Position numbers and translations under genes: made by a program. Below are positions 58,301-64,000 of a stretch of 64,000 nucleotides of DNA, piece by piece. The stretch comes from Eopsaltria australis. Lineage: Eukaryota; Chordata; Aves; Passeriformes; Petroicidae. Positions within the stretch are counted from its first letter, which is position 1; each line of letters begins with the position of its first letter. The stretch covers positions 372,001 to 436,000 of the forward strand of contig JAVTVJ010000220.1 of assembly GCA_034509425.1 (NCBI GenBank), in the 5' to 3' direction. The notes under the pieces were generated by a model. It did not search any database. It was given only the letters and a program-made list of their open reading frames with translations, and was not told the DNA's origin.

Positions 58301-61269
58301 GAAAGACTCTGGGATATCTTCAGGAGCTTCTGACAGTCTCTCATGGCCTCCTCGGGAGGCAGAGAGAGTAAGGCAACAGATATCTCCTTCAGAACATTGG
58401 ATTTGTCCTTTAGCTGCTGGGCAAGATCTTCCTGAATGGAAACAAGAGCTTCACTACTATGGTCTGGTGCACTGCCAGTCTCCTCCACCTTGGCTGATTC
58501 CTGGCACGGCACCATTTGGAGACAGCTCCCGTCCCAAGAGATCTGCGTTCTTTCTGAAGCATCTTTTTGTATTTCAAGTGCTTCAGAAATCTGGTGCATA
58601 ACTGTGTCAAGCTCAGGAGTCCTGTATGCTTTGATGATCTCCTCCAACATGCATTTATGCTGCTGGAGAGCTGTTTTGGTATTATGGAGCTCTTCTTCAA
58701 TTGTTTTTAATCTCTGATGAAAAGATTCTCTCATTTTCTCTGCCACAAACCCAAGTTCTGCCTTGATCAATGTAGCATCTCCTACAGCACTGAGAAAACA
58801 TGGGGAAAAGCCCAAACTTGTTTCTGTTTTACCCTCAGCTTCTCCTTCTCCAGTGCTCAAGTGTGCTCTCAGCTCCTCCACCTGGCTCCAGAACTCCCCT
58901 TCCAGCAGCAGCTTTTTAGATAGGACACGGGCCAAATCGTTGGCTGTATGAGAAACACTTGCTGGCTCCAACAAAACCATCTCGGCTGTTCCCTGGATCT
59001 CTCTCAGAAGCTGGGCTATCTCAGAGCTTGCATTTTTCAAAGACTCTGCTATTTGGTTGATGAGAGAGGCCTCAAATGCCACCCTCTCAGAAAGCCACCT
59101 CAGCTGGCCAGCATCAAACACATCTGCTTGCTGCTCCTTGGAGACATGCTCCTCTTCTCCCAAATCCCCTCCTTCTGGAGCAGGGCTCTCTGTGGTGAGG
59201 CTTTCACTCTGCTGATACTCCGATGGGACTGGCACCCCGCTCAAGGCTTGGATTGCATTTGATAAAGTTGTTTCCATGCTAGACAGAGTAACAAGGAACA
59301 AATCACCCTCTTTTTCCTTGTCTGATCTGGGCAAGGATCTCAGCTGCTCCCTGCACTTCTCTAAGCAAGTCAGCGCTTGATTGTTTTTCATCTGGAAACC
59401 TCCCAGCTCGCTGACGTGACTTTCTATGAGCTTGAACTTTTCCTGCCTCTCGCTCTCCAGCTGTGAGATCAAAGCATTGACTTGGGACAGGCTGGTCTGA
59501 AGCTGTTCCCGCAGCTGGGACTCTGTGCTGGCCCACTGATGGTGGAGGGCGATGAGCGTCTCCTGGTTATGGCCGTGCTGGCTTTCGAGCTTCATCGTCA
59601 CATCTTTGAGCTTCTCCTCTGTAATATACAGTTTGGTTTCCAGGGAATGGATGATGGAGAGATATGTCTCAGAATCACTCGTCCCTGAAGAGGGGTAGCC
59701 CAGAGTTGGCTCTGAGGACATGCTTTCTTCAGACAGAGATCTGTCCTGGCTCGTGTCTGAAGAGGTACTGCTTGTCCAGTTTTTCTCCGATCCATCTGGA
59801 TGGATGTATTTTTGACACTGGATGCTTGAAAAACGGATTCTTTGCCTCTTGGCCCCCATGATTCCTACATCAGGCTTTGCTAAGGCTTTCTGAATCAACT
59901 CTTGGTCCTGGAGCTCTACAACTTTAGATGGGGAGCCGAATTCCTCCACTTGCCTCTGGCTGGTCTCAAGAACCTCATCCTCCTCCTCCTTCAGTGCATA
60001 AGTCAGAGCTGGGAGGACATCCTGAGTTTGCAGAGCCTGCCCCAGTTGGGATGGATGACTTTCATCAGCCTCAAGACTGGGGCCAAGCTCTTCTGCCTCC
60101 TCAGCACATGGACCTGTGCCCACACTACCTAATTTCTTTAAAGCCTCCTCCTTGGCCTTTAGCTTTACTTTAGTCTCCTCTAAACTGCTATCTAAAGCAA
60201 CCATTTTAACCAAAGCCTCACTGAGATCTTGATCTTTCTTCTCCACAATTCTCAAGTGCATTTCCTTAACGTGTCTCAGCTCTTCTTCTTTCTCTTTCAG
60301 CACCTCCTGCACCCCCCGGAACTGATCCGACACCTCCTCAAATGACTGCTCCAGATTGTGGTAGTTGGTCTCTTCCATTTTCAACTTTGCTTGTAGCTTT
60401 GCAACTTCGTTATCCGACTCGGCCACCTGATTCATGAGCTCGTGAAACCGGCACTTGATCTGATCCCTCTCTCTTTCGAGCTCCTTGATGTGCTCGGCGA
60501 GCTTTTGGATGCTGGCCTCCTTCATGGCCAGCTGCTCCTCCAGCTGGTGGACGAGCTCGCTGCCTTCGAACTTGGCGCTCAGCTTCTCCTTCTGCAGAAT
60601 CTCCATTTGCTGCTCGCTGTTCTGCAGCTGGTTCTCGTACTCGTTGGCCTTGTCCTCCACCTCCTTCAGGCTCCGTATCAAAACCTGCTTCTCCCTCTCG
60701 CAGCTCTCCAGCAAAGCCTCGTAGTTCTTCTGCAGCTTCTCCTCCATGAGGACCCGTGCCTGCTCGCTGGCGTTCAGCTGCCCGCTGAGGTCCGCGATCC
60801 TGTCCTGGAGCCGCTGCACTTCCTTCTGGTGGTCCCTCTGCAGAGCCTGCTGCATCTCCAGGTCCCGCAGCTCCTGGGTCTTCTCCAGCAGCAGAGCCTC
60901 TGCGCTCTTCAGCTTCTGCTCGCTGGCCTTCAGCTGGGAGCTGAGCGCGGCCTCGCCGTGCTGCCACTCCTCCAGCTGCTCTTTGGCTTTCTCCTTCTCG
61001 CTCCTCAGGTCGCTCTTGAGCTTGGCCAGGGTCTGCTCCTTGATGGCGAGCTCGGCCGCCGCGTTACTGAGCCTCGCCTGCAGGCTCTGAATCTCGGCCT
61101 CGTGGTGCCGGATCACGTCCTTGGCCTCGGCGTAGCTGCGCTTCAGCGACTGAATCTGCTGATTTATCACCTCTTGGCGCTGGCATTGGGCTTCCAGCTC
61201 GCTTTGGAGGTCTTGGTTGACTTTGTGGAGCCTCTGCCAGGCACCTGATGGCGAGGCGGCCACCTCGGT
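46397..61269 (-). CDS. MPRIP: Myosin phosphatase Rho-interacting protein, C-terminal part (5' exons outside window)
   Basis: Minus-strand exons: 61269-57406, 54558-54411, 53795-53678, 52735-52576, 52487-52368, 51889-51803, 51149-50987, 50658-50573, 46468-46397. These give 4,818 nt and 1,605 aa in frame. The gene is partial: the N-terminal actin-binding and two PH-domain exons should lie beyond the right edge. MPRIP links RhoA signalling to myosin phosphatase on actin stress fibres, binding MYPT1 through a C-terminal coiled coil/leucine zipper. That zipper is visible in [20 protein letters not shown], after [19 protein letters not shown] and the long helical region. The C-terminus here is [23 protein letters not shown]; a cassette exon offers a second end. 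All junctions are GT-AG and phases agree, but the donor after the giant exon is very weak. CR1 copies sit in several introns. Confidence 0.95.
47565..47982 (+). mobile_element. CR1 LINE 3' fragment, ~0.42 kb
   Basis: It lies in the last MPRIP intron, antisense to the gene: TTGTTCAGCCTGGAGAAGAG, GGCTTCCCACTGCCGGAG, CCTGGCACAGGGTGCCCAGA, then the CCATTCTATGATTCCATGAT tail, the best-preserved octamer tail in the window. Confidence 0.9.
49298..49321. repeat. (GTCA)6 microsatellite
   Basis: Six perfect copies of GTCA in the last MPRIP intron, about 100 bp downstream (in gene direction) of the cassette exon. Confidence 0.95.
49425..49490 (-). CDS. MPRIP: MPRIP alternative exon encoding the [11 protein letters not shown]-terminus
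   Basis: After a CAACAG acceptor, the minus strand at 49490-49458 reads [10 protein letters not shown] then TGA. It joins in phase 0 to exon 50658-50573, as the distal exon 46468-46397 does. The decapeptide matches the end of the canonical human MPRIP isoform as I remember it. A usable donor (ACGTAG|GTAAAA) follows at 49425, so this can be a 66-nt cassette rather than a terminal exon; no canonical poly(A) signal was seen between 49457 and 46480. Inclusion gives [10 protein letters not shown], skipping gives the 23-residue RDLKKD end. Confidence 0.8.
52767..52788. repeat. (CA)11 microsatellite
   Basis: Eleven CA units 32 bp upstream (gene direction) of the acceptor of MPRIP exon 52735-52576, that is, GT repeats near its polypyrimidine region on the transcript. 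Confidence 0.95.
53033..53241 (+). mobile_element. CR1 LINE 3'-end fragment
   Basis: In the MPRIP intron between exons 53795-53678 and 52735-52576, antisense to the gene: GGCCCTGGCACAGGTTGCCC, GGATCCCTGGAAGTGTCCAAGG, and a diverged tail CCACTCCAGGGTTCTAAG. Confidence 0.9.
55720..55810 (-). mobile_element. CR1 LINE fragment (second subfamily type)
   Basis: It starts with AGAATCATAGAATATGCTGAG and continues TCATCAGGTCCAACTCCTG, the reverse of a CR1 3' end. It lies 80 bp from the next CR1, same orientation, in the MPRIP intron after the giant exon. Confidence 0.7.
55890..56260 (-). mobile_element. CR1 LINE 3' fragment, ~0.37 kb
   Basis: Reverse CR1: TCATAGAATCCCAGAACG, GGTTGGAAGGGACCTTAAAG, GGGCAGCCACAGCTTCTCT, through GGAGCCTTCTCTTCTCCAGG. 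It lies in sense with MPRIP in the 2.8-kb intron after the giant exon. Confidence 0.9.
57406..61269 (-). CDS. MPRIP: MPRIP giant coiled-coil exon (3,864 nt, 1,288 codons)
   Basis: A single exon, phase 0 at both ends, opening [19 protein letters not shown] after a TTTTTTTAAG acceptor and ending KDFENLK. Residues about 12-380 of the exon are near-continuous heptad coiled coil ([13 protein letters not shown] onward). About 381-470 is an acidic linker. About 472-530 has a basic patch (GAKRQRIRF) then a Ser/Thr-rich stretch. A second coiled coil starts near 535. Such length fits the long MPRIP isoforms that parallel the related TRIOBP, rather than the ~1,025-aa canonical human form. Whether part of this exon can be skipped here was not determined. 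Confidence 0.9.
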
Positions 61270-64000
61270 CTTAAAAAAATTGATTAAATATGAGATTAGT
61301 AACACTCTTGGCTCTCCCTTCTGAGTGTCACACCTCTGGCCAGGCAGGCCATGGAAAAGTTCCTCGCAGCGACTTGGCTGCTACCCACTGCTCCAATTGG
61401 GATGATTTGTTCTTGGCACAATTTGGTTTGTTTAACCAACTTTTTTTTTTTTTTAAATGAGCGACAACTGCTTTTCAGTAACAGAAAACACTGACCACGA
61501 CATCAAAACAGCTGTACAGTAACAGGCTAAATGGAAAAAAAAACAAACCCAAACTCAAACAGAACCAAAAAACAATGAAAAAGAAACACCAGCAGTAAAA
61601 TGTAGACAGACAGACAAAAGAAAAATGCCAAGGATGAGGAGGAGGAATGGAACAAGGTGGAGGAGAAAGGAACTGCTTTGTTTTAGCGAGTTTGTTCGTT
61701 TGGTTGCGAAACAAAAAGTGCACAGTTCAGGTAACACAGTCCTACCGACCAAAAGCAACAACAGAAAGTGAGGTGACAGCAAATGACATCACATCCCACC
61801 CAAATGCAGGGCGACGGGCCAGCCATCGTGGTGGCGATGTCATTTCTGTGCCTGCAAAACAGGACTGAGTGGCTGCTCATCGCATTAGAGAGATGCTGTT
61901 ATGCTAAAGCTTAGGGCTACGGAGGATCTAATTTCTCTACCTGCAAAATAAAATAAACCAACAAAGGACAAAATAAAAAGCCCGACAAATGGAGGGAAGG
62001 AAAAGGTGTGATGAGAATGTAAAAATGAAAGAAACCAACCTTTGTGAGATTCAAACCAAAGCAATGGAGCATGCAAAGAGAAAACTCACAGAAAGCGTCA
62101 TGCAAAAGGCGACAGAAATTATGTATCTTAAAAAAAAAAAAAATACACAGACAGGAAGAGGCGAGAGAAGCACAGCGTTAAGCTCAGGAATTTGGCCTGC
62201 CTTGCTGTACTCTGGTTGCTGATTAAGGAAAGCCCACAGATGTGACACTCAGTTATGTTAAGTTAAATTTCATGCTTTACACCAAAAACATGCAAGAACA
62301 TCCGCCCGGGACAGGTTAGTACGTGCCCCCTCCCACCCACAGTGGCCAGAGCCGGGGGATGTCTCCAGCCCATCTGCCAGGAGCAGGAGCTCCTGGTGTT
62401 TTTCCCAGTAGGGATCAAGGTTAGGGTGTCCCATCCCAAGGAAGCTCAGAGTAAGAGAGGGGTTACACAAGGCTGGAGAGGCTTCGGTGCACGGCACATG
62501 CATTGGAGGGGTGGCTCAGCGCTGCCTCACGGAACAGGCAGTGCCTGGGGGTCTGTGCGGGGCTGGTCAGGCTGCCAAGGAGGGCTTGGTACCTCCCAGG
62601 CAGCTCAGGAGGGATGGGCTTGGCAGCAGTCAGGCTTCTCCATCAGCCCTCCCCACACACAATGCAGGAACCTCCCCAAAATCAGGCATGATGGAGGTGG
62701 GGGGGGCACATGAAATTCAGAGGGATTGTCCAAAGAAAATGCTGTGATGTTCATCTGCAGTCTGGGGCTGTAGAATTCCCCCAGCAGCTCCACTCCCTCC
62801 ACCCCAGCAGGGTTTGGTGGGGTTACTCCCTTCTACAATAGGACTTTAATCCCTCTGGCTCCTAGGAAACACAAGGGAAATCCCCAGAACAATTAGACTG
62901 GAGCCTCCAACTTTTCCAAAATCCCTCTCCAACTTCCAGGTCCAAGTTTGGGTCACTGCACACTGCAGCTCAGCCTCTCTGCAGGCTTCCCCTCCTCTTG
63001 CCACCCCTCCTCGTATTGAGGCACCGTGGCAAACTTCAATCTGATGGTGGATTCAGCATCCAGCTTTATCCCCATTCCCTGATTTTTCCAGGCTCCAGGC
63101 AAAGGGAGGTCGGACACCTCTGCCCCAGGGAAGGGGGAGTTAGTTACTCTTCCAGCTCTGCCAAGTGAAAATGGAACTCCTCCAAGCAGGCACTGTCAGC
63201 TCAGAGACTCCAGAAATTAATTAACTACTCCTCCTGGGAGATCATGGGCAAGGAAGGCAAGATGTCCCCCTCCCTGGGCTGGCTCCACTGCCTGTGCAAC
63301 TTCTTCAGGGAAAACTTTCCTGTGAGCAATAAGGATGCAAGGTTTGGCATTGGCACCAGGTTTGCTGACATGGGAGTGCAGCATGCGGCCACGCACGGCC
63401 ACTTTGATCCATAGCCAGTTTGGTCAAGTAGATTTGAGCAGGTCAAAATGCTGCCCCTGCACAGAACAAGGTGATGGACCCATGAGGGCAGCCAGAAGCT
63501 GCCCTGCAGGTGTCACAGCTTCCTCCAGGCATGGACGTTCCCAGAGGAAGGGCTGGGAAAAACCCACTTTGTTTGGAGGAGGGGAGGAAAGGTCTCCCCT
63601 AAGACCATCCTGTCTCTTTTGCCAGATCCTCCAAAACTCATTTCTAGACTTTGCTGAGGAATCTTGTAACAGCAGAAACCACCAAAGTGATCCAAGATAA
63701 CAGGTCATCCCAGTGCAAATCCCACTCTGGCTGGAGGTGGAGGGAATGTGCCCGGGAAATACATCTGAGTGTCCTGTGTTTGCCCATGTAACAGGCACAC
63801 AAAATCCCCAGCCGGGAGCAACTGATGGGCCATAGGATGCTTGGAAAGCCTTGTGTGCACCCCACTGCCTGAGGGGAATATCTGGGGCACAGAAAGGGGA
63901 AAACAGCTGTTGCAGTGGCAAACAGTGTGGGGTGGATCAGAGGTGGATTTTGCTGAGGTCCCACCTGTCTGGCTCTCTTCTGTTTACCCCTGGGAATGCT
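61270..64000 (-). other. MPRIP intron (upstream of giant exon)
   Basis: No exon, repeat family or RNA gene was recognised. It has A/T homopolymers near 61441-61454 and 62131-62143 and a G-run near 62699. The preceding MPRIP exon is not inside the window. Confidence 0.6.

Noticed and set aside
60442..61248. 268-codon plus-strand frame (Leu/Val-rich)
   Set aside because: Antisense of the MPRIP coiled-coil exon. Gln/Glu/Leu-rich coiled coils give such open antisense frames; no domain.

Overview
The window reads as nuclear DNA from a bird. It holds vertebrate multi-exon genes with GT-AG introns and CpG-island promoters. Introns and spacers carry many truncated CR1 LINE copies, the main avian repeat family, recognisable by the conserved 3' tail that includes 'CCTTCCAACCCAAACCATTCT'-like text. 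The gene set and order (NT5M, COPS3, FLCN, PLD6, MPRIP) match the human 17p11.2 (Smith-Magenis) block, in inverted orientation. In chicken this block is, to my knowledge, on microchromosome 14. Species was not determined.

Layout. 1-3738: no recognisable gene. 3739-3840: an inverted-repeat element holding the nearest poly(A) signal for NT5M. 4470-8732 (-): NT5M, five exons, mitochondrial deoxynucleotidase, complete. 8751-9150: G-rich minisatellite directly upstream of the NT5M start. 10815-11183: motif-dense CpG promoter. 11184-21759 (+): COPS3, twelve exons, 423 aa, complete. 21760-25740: COPS3 3' UTR and spacer. 25745-26740: FLCN CpG island with a CLEAR-type E-box. 27699-36302 (+): FLCN, eleven coding exons, 579 aa, complete. 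38558-38993: CR1. 39226-39986 (+): PLD6, two exons, 216 aa. About 41360-61269 (-): 3' part of MPRIP, with a long 3' UTR, two alternative C-termini and a 3,864-nt coiled-coil exon; its N-terminal PH-domain exons lie beyond the right edge. 61270-64000: MPRIP intron.

I derived exon boundaries by following the conserved protein reading across splice sites. In every gene the exon lengths and phases add up: COPS3 1,272 nt, FLCN 1,740 nt, NT5M 699 nt, PLD6 651 nt, MPRIP 4,818 nt in window. The genes are neighbours by ancient synteny rather than one pathway. Links do exist: FLCN controls Rag GTPase, mTORC1 and TFEB/TFE3 signalling, and its own island holds the E-box these factors bind; NT5M and PLD6 both act at mitochondria.

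I found no previously undescribed gene system. The most interesting items are a GC-AG intron in FLCN, an interrupted version of the human FLCN C8 mutation hotspot, a stop-bearing 66-nt MPRIP cassette exon placed to escape nonsense-mediated decay, a very weak MPRIP splice donor, a missing candidate zinc-ligand histidine in PLD6, and the repeat-rich NT5M and COPS3 promoters.
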